Below, piece by piece: positions 1-10,900 of a DNA stretch of 23,976 nt; positions within the stretch are counted from its first letter, which is position 1; the number at the start of each line of letters is the position of its first letter. Source of the DNA: an uncultured Planctomycetaceae bacterium. Lineage in GTDB: Bacteria; Planctomycetota; Planctomycetia; Pirellulales; Pirellulaceae. The translations under genes were made by a program, and so were the position numbers. Under the pieces are notes generated by a model. That model was not told where the DNA came from. It saw only the letters and a program-made list of their open reading frames with translations, and did not search any database. Location of the stretch: positions 1-23,976 of the forward strand of contig CALBSZ010000125.1 of NCBI GenBank assembly GCA_937967665.1, read 5' to 3'.

Positions 1-1606
1 GGAACGCGTGTGTCCTCAAGAAGACATTCCTACCGCCCATCCATCGACCCGGCTCCCGTTCGCCATAGACGATGGCGTCAAAGGTGCCGCCGCCCGTCGT
101 TTGGACGGAGATCGCGCCGCCGCCACGCTGTTCAAGATTGCCCAGTTGCACCCACGCTTCGAGTGTTTTTTCGGCGAGTTGCACGGGGAGCCGTGGAGTT
201 TCGACGTAGGCCGCGCGGCCGTCCAGCACCAGAAAGCCGTTCTCAACGGTTGCTCCGCCTAAAGCCTGGCCATGCAGGCTGCCGATGCGGTCTTGCAAGT
301 CGCCGTCGAATTCCCAGCAGGCATAGGCTCGAGGCGGTTCCGGACCGGTTGCCTTTCCTTCCTGCCTCTCTCGCAAAACATCTTCCCGCACCGTATCGTC
401 GATTTCCTGAACCGACTCTTTTGCCATGGAGAGTTCCGTTTCCAACTGCTCAATGCGGACAAGTTGTTCAGGCGAAGGAGTGTTCTTTACATCGCGCTCA
501 CCGTGTTGGACGCCGGCCAGCGCGGCCGCCAGCTGGTAGTATTCACGCTGCGAAATGGGATCGAACTTGTGATCGTGGCAGCGAGCGCAATTGGCCGTGA
601 GTCCCAGAAACGTCTGGCTGACGACACCGACCAGATCTTCCAATTCGTCCTGCTGCATGGCCATTCGCATCTTCGTACTGGCCGGCAGCGTCGTATTGTG
701 CGGCCCGGCAACCAGAAAGCCCGTTGCCGCGGCAGCACTGCTCTGCTCAGGATAAAGGACATCACCCGCCAGTTGTTGCCGCACGAACTCGTCATAGGGC
801 ATGTCTTGATTCAGCGCGTCGATCACCCAGTTGCGGTAGTGCCAGGAATGGTCCCGCGGCTGATCGTACTCGAAACCGTTGCTCTCTCCGTATCGGACAA
901 CGTCCAACCAGTGCCGCGCCCAACGTTCGCCGTAGTGCGGCGAATCAAGCATTCGGTCGACCAGGTTCTCGTATGCCCGCGGAGAATCGTCCTGCAGGAA
1001 CGTCGCGACTTGCTGGGGCGTGGGAGGCAGTCCCAGCAGGTCGAAGGACAACCTGCGAACGAGCGTGCGACGATCGGCTTCTGCCGATGGTTGCAATTCC
1101 GCTCGGGCCAGTGCCGCGTGGATGAACGTATCGATCGGCCGGCGCCAAGCCGCGTCCGGGACACTCGGTGGTTCGCTGTCTTGTAGAGGACGAAACGACC
1201 ACCAGTCGTAACCCGCACGCTGGCTGGTGGTGACGCGAAACGGATCGATGACGTCCGTACCCCACCGCGCGCCGTCTTGAATCCATTTTCGCAATACCTC
1301 TTTCTCTTCCGCCGCCAGTGGGTGTTTGGGCGGCATCTGATCGGTGCTGACGTACTCCCACAGCAGGCTGTTTTCCAGGCTGCCCGGCTGGAGGACGGCG
1401 CCGGATTCGCCACCCGCAAGGGCGGCACCTCGACGCGACAAATCCAGCTTTCCTTTCGGTTCGTGACCGCTGTGGCAGCTAAGGCAACGCGCCGCGATCA
1501 GGGGTGCCACATTCTCGTCAAAGTCAACCTCCGCGGCAGGGATCTCGACAGACGCGAACAGGGAAGCGAGCAGTAAGCAACGGGACGCAGTGGCGGTCGG
1601 TGTCAT
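1..1606 (-). CDS. PSCyt1/DUF1549 planctomycete cytochrome c protein with LamG-like insert, partial (3' end off left edge)
   Basis: Direct translation from the ATG at 1606-1604 stays open to the window edge (535 codons). An in-frame TAG lies shortly upstream, so this is the first ATG. The N-terminus is a short signal-peptide-like stretch (about residues 1-25, ending IPAAE). A PSCyt1 domain follows, with heme motif CLSCH (C41, C44, H45) and a likely distal ligand Met91 in TDQMPPKHP. A DUF1549 (PSCyt2) domain spans about 155-365, with RLSFDLLGLPPTP, HYGERWARHWLDVVRYGES and a second CxxCH, CARCH (C339-H343). From about 425 a concanavalin A/LamG-like segment begins (ACWEFDGDLQDRIGSLHG, then TLEAWVQLGNLEQRG). 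The usual C-terminal DUF1553 half would lie outside the window. The family is abundant in planctomycetes, is exported, and often sits beside DUF1501 or sulfatase genes. Its exact role is not settled; a c-type heme redox function in polysaccharide breakdown is commonly supposed. Confidence 0.9.
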   Translation of the reverse strand, partial: MTPTATASRCLLLASLFASVEIPAAEVDFDENVAPLIAARCLSCHSGHEPKGKLDLSRRGAALAGGESGAVLQPGSLENSLLWEYVSTDQMPPKHPLAAEEKEVLRKWIQDGARWGTDVIDPFRVTTSQRAGYDWWSFRPLQDSEPPSVPDAAWRRPIDTFIHAALARAELQPSAEADRRTLVRRLSFDLLGLPPTPQQVATFLQDDSPRAYENLVDRMLDSPHYGERWARHWLDVVRYGESNGFEYDQPRDHSWHYRNWVIDALNQDMPYDEFVRQQLAGDVLYPEQSSAAAATGFLVAGPHNTTLPASTKMRMAMQQDELEDLVGVVSQTFLGLTANCARCHDHKFDPISQREYYQLAAALAGVQHGERDVKNTPSPEQLVRIEQLETELSMAKESVQEIDDTVREDVLRERQEGKATGPEPPRAYACWEFDGDLQDRIGSLHGQALGGATVENGFLVLDGRAAYVETPRLPVQLAEKTLEAWVQLGNLEQRGGGAISVQTTGGGTFDAIVYGEREPGRWMGGRNVFLRTHAF

Positions 1607-1914
1607 GGCAGCCTGACTGGGGACGTGGTTCGAGTTGCGGCTTCCATTCTAACCGACTTCGTCACGTTTCACATTCCCGACGTCCGCTTTGCAGTGAGAA
1701 TCTGCGACCGGCTCGTGAAACTTCAACGAAATCGACCGGCCGGGGCGCTGTTTCCTTGACGCCCATTTTGCTCTGTCTTACCCTACATTGACGACTCCCT
1801 GAATGGAATATCAGTGGATGGAAAGAGGCGCCCTGGTCCCTGCGTTCCTCAAGCGGGCGTGCCAACGGGGGGTATGGCTGCGCAGGTGTTTCGATCGGGT
1901 AAGGAATGGCAGGA
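1607..1914. promoter_or_regulatory. Divergent intergenic region between the cytochrome gene and the double-protease gene
   Basis: These 308 bases carry no convincing gene on either strand. For the rightward gene a weak sigma-70-like candidate is TTGACG at 1756-1761 and TACCCT at 1779-1784, with a 17-base spacer. It would give a leader of roughly 120 bases. The -10 match is poor (3 of 6). Near the end AAGGA at 1901-1905 acts as ribosome binding site for the start at 1915. I see no clear promoter for the leftward gene and no riboswitch or strong hairpin. Confidence 0.3.
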
Positions 1915-4900
1915 ATGGGGCTGGGAACCGGACGTCGCTTCGCTTTGCGCAGCCCGCGATACTCGCGGCGACCGAATCTGGAGTCGCTGGAAGCGCGGCG
2001 CATGCTGGCAGGCGACTACCTGGCCGGCGCAATCAGCGGCTGGGTAACACAGCTTGACGAGCCCCATGACGCGCGATATCTGGACAGCCTGCTCGGGCAT
2101 GGCCGCTTCGACGTCTCCCAGACTCCGCTCGTCAAGAACGCATACATCATTCGTCTTCCAAACCAGCCAGTCCACGTTGATGAAGCGGAACACATTGCAG
2201 TTTCGCTATCCCGTGCTCACGCGGTCGCCGATCGTTATCCGCTGGTCGCGCGTCAGCAAGCGACTCGTTTGATTCCCAACGACCCGCTGTTCGCAAGGCA
2301 GTGGCACTTGAACAATACGGGACAAACCGGCGGCACGGCCGGCGAGGACGTCAACGTCACTTCGGTTTGGGATAGCTTCACAGGCGCGGGGGTGGTCATT
2401 GGGGTTGTCGACGATGGCTTGCAATACACGCATCCGGACCTGGCCCCGAACTACCTGCCGAACGCCAGTTTCGATTTCAACGACGATGACAACGATCCGG
2501 CGCCGGACGTCGACGTCGATTTTCACGGCACGGCCGTCGCCGGCATTGCCGCCGCCGCGTTCAACAACAACGTGGGCGTGGTCGGCGCGGCGCCCGAGGC
2601 CAGTCTGGCGGGGCTGCGATTGATCGCGGCGCCCACGGACGACGCCGACGAGGCCGCGGCCTTCGCCCACCAGACACAGGCCATTGACATCTACAGTAAT
2701 AGCTGGGGGCCGCCCGATGACGGCTTGCATTTGGAAAAGCCAGGTCCGCTGACCCTGGCGGCACTGCAAGACGCTGTCGAAACGGGGCGCGGAGGATTGG
2801 GCAGTATCCTCGTGTTCGCAGCCGGGAACGGAAAACAAGAAGACGACAACGTCAACTACGACGGCTACGCCAATTCTCGCTTCACCATCGCCGTCTCGGC
2901 GCTTGAACACAACGGGCGCCAGGCCTTCTACTCCGAACCGAGAGCTCCCGTTCTTATTGCGGCGCCTGCCGCACCGGCCGGTATCGAAGGCACGACGACC
3001 ACGGATCTGGTCGGGGACGACGGCTACAGCGACGGCGTGTTCGACCTGCCGTGTTTCGCGGCCGAGCCCGACGCGGACTACACGCGTTGCTTCCAGGGAA
3101 CTTCCGCGGCCGCTCCAATGGCAGCCGGGCTTATCGCCTTGCTGCTCGAAGCCAATCCCACGCTCACGTGGCGGGATGTCCAGCATGTGCTCGTTCATTC
3201 GGCGCGACAGAACGATCCGCTCGATGCCGAATGGACCGTGAACGCCGCCGGGCACCCGGTGAGCCACAAGTACGGTTTTGGCGCCATCGATGCCGAATCG
3301 CTGATCGCCACCGGGTTGGAGTGGCAAAACGTGGTTCCCGAAGTGCTGGCAACCACCGGGCTCAATCATGTCTCGGCGGCGATCCCCGACAACGACGCAA
3401 GCGGGATCCGTTCTACCGTGAGACTCGACGATGTCGTGCAGGTCGAGTCAGTAGAAGTCGTCTTCAATGCCATGCATCCTCGTCGAGGTGATTTGGAAGT
3501 GGTGCTCACATCGCCCGGTGGAACCGATTCCGTTCTGACGGAAGTCCATGGCGACGAGGCCGCCAACTATTCAAGTTGGGCGCTGACATCCATGAGGCAT
3601 TGGGATGAACTCGCCAGCGGTGATTGGACGCTGACGGTTCGGGATCTGGCGGCTGGCGAGACTGGCACGTTCGACGACTGGACCCTGAATGTTTACGGGA
3701 CCACGGTCAGGGCTGGTATCGTCCAGCTGGATCAGGACGACTACCTGGTCGGTGAACAAGTCACGGTCATGGTTGCCGATTCCGACATCGCGGGGACCGG
3801 CACGTTGAATATCGAACTTGCGACGACCGGCGGTGATACGGAGAACCTGCTACTTACTGAAACATCGAACGGCATCTTTCACGGGTCCGTCACGTCGTCG
3901 CTGGGAATTCCCGCGCCGAACGGCAACTTGGAAGTCGATGATGGCGATGTCCTGACCGTCACCTACCACGATACGGATGACGGCACGGGGTCCCCTGCCG
4001 CCGCCACGGACATGGCAACGTTTACCCGCATCAGCCGCGGGACGGTCGGATTCGATCGCGGTGGCTATGACCCGGAGGACCTTGCGACGATGTCAGTTAC
4101 CGATACCGACTTGATCGGCAGCGGGTTCGTGAATGTCGTATTGACTTCGCCCTCCGGAGATACCGAAACGGTCGTGCTGACGGAACAATCTGCGGCGATC
4201 TTCACGGGGACCGTGGAACTGGTCACAGGTGAGGCATCGGCGGACGGGATCTTGCAGGTCGATCCGGGTACGACGATTTCTGTCCGCTATGACGACGCCG
4301 ATGATGGAACCGGTAATCCAGCAACGGCGGTGGACACGGCATTTATTCACAACACGGCCTGCAGCAGCGTTGAAGCTTTCGATGGCGTTATCGCACCCAG
4401 CCTGCCAGCGGGATGGACGACCAGCTCGACATCGGGCAACGTGTGGGTGACGGTCGACACCGGCAGCGATACGAGTCCGAATCACGCCTTTGTCCGGGAC
4501 GCCGACGGCATCAGTGACGACATTCTGTTGTCCCCCGTCGTCCACGTCGACGTGACTTCCAACCAGCTGCGGTTTCGCCATCAGTACGACACGGAAACGA
4601 CCTGGGACGGAGGCGTCCTGGAGATCTCGTTAAATGGCGAGCCGTTTCAAGATATCCTTGACGCGGGAGGCCGCTTTGAAGCGGGCGGCTACGATTCGGA
4701 ATTGCAGACCATTGCCGATAACCCGCTCGGCGGCCGTCAGGCTTGGAATGGGTTGTCGGAGGGCTACATCGAGACGCTTGTCACGCTGCCTGCCACGCTG
4801 CTGGATCAAGACGTGCAGTTCCGCTGGCGGATGGGATCCGACGCCGCTGTCGGCGCGCCGGGTTGGCAGGTCGATTCGATTCAACTCTGCGGTGCCGCTG

Positions 4901-7900
4901 TGGCAGCTTTTGATTTCGGCGACGCTCCGGATCCAACGTTTCCGACGGTGGCGGCGAATCAGGGCGCGCGTCATCTGCTGAGTGAATATTTCCTGGGCGA
5001 CCGTATCGATGTGGAACCGGATGGCCAGCCCTCGGCGCAGGCCGATGGCGACGATCAGATGGCCACGGACGACGAGGACGGTGTCGTCTTCACGTCGCTG
5101 CTGACCATCGGCGATGTTGCGACGGTCGATGTCGTGGCGTCGCGCGACGGTTTCCTCAACGCGTGGCTGGACGCCAACGGCGATGGCACCTGGGATTCGC
5201 TTGAGGAGCATATCCTGGTGGATGCCGCGCTGGTCTCAGGAACGAACCGTCTTTCCTTCAGCGTGCCGACGCCGGGAACGGCCATCGCGCAAACATTCGC
5301 GCGTTTCCGCTTTTCCTCGGAACCAGGTGTGGGTATCAATGGATTGGCGTTGGACGGGGAAGTCGAAGACTATCCGGTTTCCATTGCGGCGGGGGTAGGT
5401 GAAACGGAGACGTTGTCCGGCTTTCAACCGCTGCTCCCGCTGGGCAGCCTGATTTACAGCGCGACCGGGACCGGGACGGTCGACTTTTCCGGAGAGGTGG
5501 ATACCTGGAGCGTCATCGTCGACGCTCCTCAGACCCTGAGCGTGGTCGTGAGGTCGGCGGCAGCGCTGGCCGCCAGCGTTGAGGTGCGCGATCCGGGATC
5601 GCAGCTGGTGGGCAGTGCCGTCGCCGCCGGTCCCGGCGAGGACATTCTGATCTCCGCGATTCCCGTCAACACCGCGGGCCGCTTTGATATCACGGTCGCT
5701 GGCAGCGACGATTCGGTCGGCGATTACACGGTCGAGGTATATCTGAACGCCGGAATCGAAGCCGAATCGCTCGGCGGTAGCGCAAATGATACGGCAACAT
5801 CGGCGGCCGATATCGATGGGGCGTTCATCAGCGTGGCCGGCGGTATGGCGTCGCGCGGTGCTGTGGTCGGCTCGCTCGACGGCGCATCCAGCGAGGACTG
5901 GTATCGCTTCAGCGTCGCGCCGGGCGAACCCGTATCCGTGGCGTTGGATTCCCAAGCGACGGGTTCGGCGACACTGGAAATATTTGACGACTCCGAAACG
6001 CTTCTCGCGCGCGGTGTGGCGGCGGACAATGTGGCGCAAGTCATCAACTGGATCCTTTTTCAAGCTCCCACGCCCGTTCCCTACTATGCCCGCGTAGTCG
6101 GTGCGGATGCCGATTACCGACTGGTCGTCACACGCGGCAGCGACTTCGATACCGAAGCGAATGACGCCTTGGCGGACGCACCATTGCTGGCGGGCGACGC
6201 GGTCGTTCTGGGACACGTTGCGCACAACAACGACGATTGGTTTGGCTTGGCGGCGGTTCCCGGCGATGACCTGACCGTCAGAACCTTGACACGAGCCGAC
6301 GGCGTGGGCGAATTTGCCAACCTGCTCGACCCGGCACTGGAATTGTACGACCCGAGCGGCCAGCTGGTGGCGACGGATTTGAATTCTGCCGGCGACGGCC
6401 GCAATGCCCTCATTGCGCACTCGGCTGCCATGATGGGGCAGTATCGCATTCGCATCTTCGCTGAAAACGATGGCGGTGAGTATACCGTATCCGCGACAGG
6501 CGCCACGGGCGACGACGTGCCGCCAGGGGTCAGCGTGACTTCGCCGAGTGCTGGCGAAGTCACGGGTTCCTTCCCGTCGACCTATACGGTCCAGTTTTCC
6601 GAACCGCTGCTGCTGTCGACCTTGGACGCCTCGGATTTGCTGGTGAATGGCATTCCGGCGACGGGCTTCACGATCGTCGACGGCCGCACGTTTGCTTTCG
6701 CGGTCGACCCGGCCAGTCATACAGGAGACCAGGAATACCAGGTAAGCATGTCAGGTGCGGCTGTTGCCGACTTGCAGGGCACGGCGACCCTCGCCTTTTT
6801 GTCCACGTTTGTCTTGGATACCGCGGGACCGATCATCACCGCAACGCAGTTCAACGGCGCATCCCTGCCCGCTGACCGTACGCTCGACGCCGGCGCGCTC
6901 GCCTTCGTCGCGTCCTTGAACGAGAAGTTGAATGCGAACGCCATTTCCCTGGAAGACGTCACGCTCCTGAACACGACGACGAATGATGCGCATGTGGCGG
7001 CCTCGGTTGTGTACGAGCCCGCGGCGGACACGTTGACGGCAGATTTCGATTCCTTGCCCGAGGGGCTGTTCGCGTTGTCCTTGATCTCGGGAAACGACGC
7101 GCTGGAAGATCAGGTGGGTAACGACCTCGACGGTGAACCGCTGGGAGCCGGTGCGGACGGCACACCCAGCGGAGACGGAACTGCCGGCGGCGATTTCACG
7201 GTTGCTTTCGGATTGGACGCCGTGGGACCACGGGCAACCACCGACTTCGTTCGTCTGGAGCCACTGGGCAGCCTGATGGCCCGCAGCGATACCCGCGGCG
7301 CGATCAACTTCCCGGGCGACGTCGATGAATTCACGGTGGCCGTCAACGCGGGGCAGGTTCTTTCCGGTGCGATTCTGCCGGATAGCGCGATCGCCAGCGT
7401 TACGATCCAAGTGGACGGCCTTAGCGACGTGATCACTTCGCCGAGTCCCGGCCAACCGGCTGCCTTGCCGCCAACCTTCATCACGACAGATGCCGTCTTG
7501 ACAATTCGCGTCACCGGCAGCGAAGCCACGTCGCACACCTTGCGATTGGGAAAGAATCTGGTGGAGGAATTCCATGATGCGGCCGATGGAAGCGAGTTGC
7601 CGGTTGACGATTCCTTTCTGGCGGTGGGACGCTACGCGTTGGTTGGGCACTTGGATAGCGTGACGGATATCGACGAGTTCACCGTGGATCTGACTCCCCA
7701 CGCGGGCCAGCAAGTCGATATCGTCCTTGCCGGGCTGGACGCCAGTTTCGCCGCGGCGGCGCTGGAGTTGCTGGATCTGGACGGCAATTCGGTTTTGGCG
7801 ACGGCCAGTAGCATGCCACTGGGCGCGGCCGCGCCCAATTATGATTTGGGGATCCTGGAGTTTGCTGTTCCCGCAGCCGGGGTCTACACGCTGCGAGTCT

Positions 7901-10900
7901 CCTCGCAGGAACCGCAGGGGGAATACGGCATCGTCGTCACGACGAATTCGCGTTTTGATACCGAGATCAATGACGACACGTTACAGACGCTGCGCTCTCT
8001 ATCGCCCGGCAGCGCGGCTCTTGGCTACTTGGACCCCTCGACTTCAGCAGCCGTCACGATGGCTTCCGACGGCGGCTCAACGCACACGGATCATCGCGCC
8101 GCGATCCCGCCGCAACGTCAGCTGTTCACTCGCGGCGGTTATCTGTCGGGGCCGAGTTCCGCAGGGGCACGCGATATCGCGTTGAGTTACCTTCGCGAGC
8201 AAAGTGAGCTGCTGGGCCTGCAGCCTGACGATATCGAGAACGCCATCGTCACGGGAGAGTACGTCAGCGAGTCGAACGGTGTTACGCACCTCTACTTGCA
8301 GCAGACATTTCGCGGCTTGCCGATCGTCAACGCCAATATCAACGTCAATATCATGCCCGACGGTCGGGTGCTGAATGCAGGCAGCAGTTTCGTGGCCAGC
8401 GCGGCTACCCGCGCGTTGGCGCGAAGTGTATCTGCCCCGCTCTCGGCCGCCGCCGCCTTGGAATCGCTCGCCGCGTATTTCCAGTTGCCAGGCGATGGGC
8501 ACGTGACCACGTCGGCCATGAAGCAGCATCACTCGCGAGCTCAATTCCTGCAAGCTCCGGTCATCGCCCACAGTGCCATTCCCGCCGAACTGCAATATGT
8601 GTACACCAGTGACGGGCAATTCGAGCTGGCATGGCGATTAATCGTGGAAACGCCAGACCGACAACACTGGTACGACGCCAATGTCAGCGCGACGACCGGC
8701 GAGGTGCTCGACTACGCGGACTGGGTCGATCATGCTTTTTACAACGTCTACGCGTTGCCGCTGGACAGTCCGCTGGAAGGAACGCGAAGTGTTGTCGTTG
8801 ATCCCGAGGACACGGCGGCGTCTCCGTTCGGTTGGCATGATACGAATGGAATCGCGGGGGCCGAGTTTACCGCAACACGCGGCAACAACGTGTTCGCCCA
8901 GGAAGATCGGGACGCGAACAACAGCGGAGGCTTTCGGCCTGACGGCACGCCCTCGCTGGCCTTCGATTTCCCCATCGACTTCGCGCAACCGCCCGAGAAC
9001 AACGAAGCGGCGGCAATCACCAACTTATTTTATTGGAACAATATCCTTCACGACATTCTGTTCCAGTACGGTTTTGACGAAGCGGCCGGTAATTTCCAGC
9101 AGATCAACTATTCTGGACAGGGCTTGGGCGGGGATCCCGTGCAAGCGGATGCGCAAGACGGTGCGGGGACCAACAATGCCAACTTCAGCACGCCACCGGA
9201 CGGATTCAATCCGCGGATGCAGATGTTTGTCTGGACTTCGACCACGCCGCGGCGGGACGGCGACTTCGATAACGGGATCATGATCCACGAATACGGCCAC
9301 GGCCTCTCGAATCGACTCACGGGCGGGCCAGGCAATTCCGGCGCCCTGAATGCCGTGCAAAGTGGAGGCATGGGCGAGGGTTGGAGCGACTGGCTGACGC
9401 TCATGCTGACGCAACAGCCCGATGACGGACCAGACGATCACATTCCGATCGGCACCTACGCGCTGAACCAGCCGCCCGATGGACCCGGCATTCGCGAGTT
9501 TCCGTACACGTTTGATATGGCTGTCAATCCGCTCACTTATGACGACTTCAACTTGAATTCGCAAGTGCACGCGGCCGGAACCATCTGGGCTTCGGCCTTG
9601 TGGGACTTGAACTGGCTGCTGATCCACGGAGACGGCGACGAGCTCCCGGCACTCGGCTTCAACCCGGATTGGTATGCCGGTTATTCCGGTCCTGGCAGTG
9701 CGGGCAACCAACTGCTAATGCAATTGGTTCTTGACGCCATGAAGCTGCAACCCGCCAATCCGTCCTTCCTGGCCGGTCGCGACGCGATCCTGGCAGCGGA
9801 CGTGGCTTTGACGGGCGGAGAGAACCAATTGGCAATCTGGACCGCGTTCGCGCGGCGCGGCATGGGCTTCAGCGCGGACGACGGTGGCAGCGGCAACGCG
9901 CTGTCGGTATCGGCCGCCTTCGACTTGCCGGCGACACGAACCGGAACGGTGACACTGGATCAGGACGAATACATTACCGGCGATACGATTACGATCCAGT
10001 TGCGCGACATGGACCTGATCGGCAGCGGTTCCGTTGAAGTGATTGCGACCACTACCGACGGAGACACGGAAACCGTGGAATTGGCGGAACTGGGTGCTGG
10101 CGTTTTCACCGGGTCCATCGGCACGGCATTCGCCAGTTCGCCAAACGACGGCACCTTGACCGCGACAATCAGCCGTCGTGTGGAGGTTCAGTATGAGGAC
10201 GCCGACGACGGCACCGGAAATCCGGCCACGGCGCGCGACTGGGCGGCTTTCCTCGAACGCACCCTCGTCTTGGATGCCGACTTCAGCGATCCCGCGGGTG
10301 ATCCGTTTCTCGAAGCCTTTGAGATTGACAACAGCGGTGGCGGCCAGTGGCACTTGTCCACCGGACGCGGCGCCGACCCGGGGCACTCTGCCGATGATGC
10401 GGTCTATTTTGGCAGTGGCGAGGACGCCGCGGGTGGCGGCAAGTATGACAACGACGTCGGCGGGTCCCTGTTTTCGCCCGTAATTGACCTGTCCGGAATT
10501 CGGCGGCCTGTGTTGAAAGTCAACCACTTCCTCGAGGTCGAAGACCATTTTGACAATGCCACGATAAACATCCTGCGCACTGGAGTGCCCGACGTCCTGC
10601 TGGCCGCGAATAATTTCTCCGGCGGCCTGCCGGACCGCACTTCCGGATTCGAAGCCGTGTCTCTACCACTGAATGAGTTCGCTGGCCAGCAGATCCAGAC
10701 TGAATTTCAGTTTGACTCGGATGCGTCCGTGAACTTCGAAGGGTGGTACGTGGACGACGTCGCGGTCGAAGGGGGCCGCGCGGACCCTAACTTCGTCGGA
10801 CCGACAGTCGCCAGTATCACGCCGCCCGCGGGACAGCTCGAGCAATACGAAATTTCGTCGCTGGTCATTGCCTTCAGTGAAGAGATCAGCGCCGCTTCCG

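Noticed and set aside
272..1186. 304-codon plus-strand open frame
   Set aside because: It is antisense to the cytochrome gene, whose minus-strand translation shows clear PSCyt1/DUF1549 motifs. The product has no recognisable domain.
2206..3369. 387-codon minus-strand open frame
   Set aside because: It lies opposite the subtilase catalytic domain and is a side effect of GC-rich codon use. It shows no motifs.
5236..7713. Long minus-strand frames (5236-6720 and 6751-7713)
   Set aside because: They are antisense to GEVED, PPC and Big_5 domains that are well supported on the plus strand. Their products are Arg/Gly/His-rich with no domain signal.
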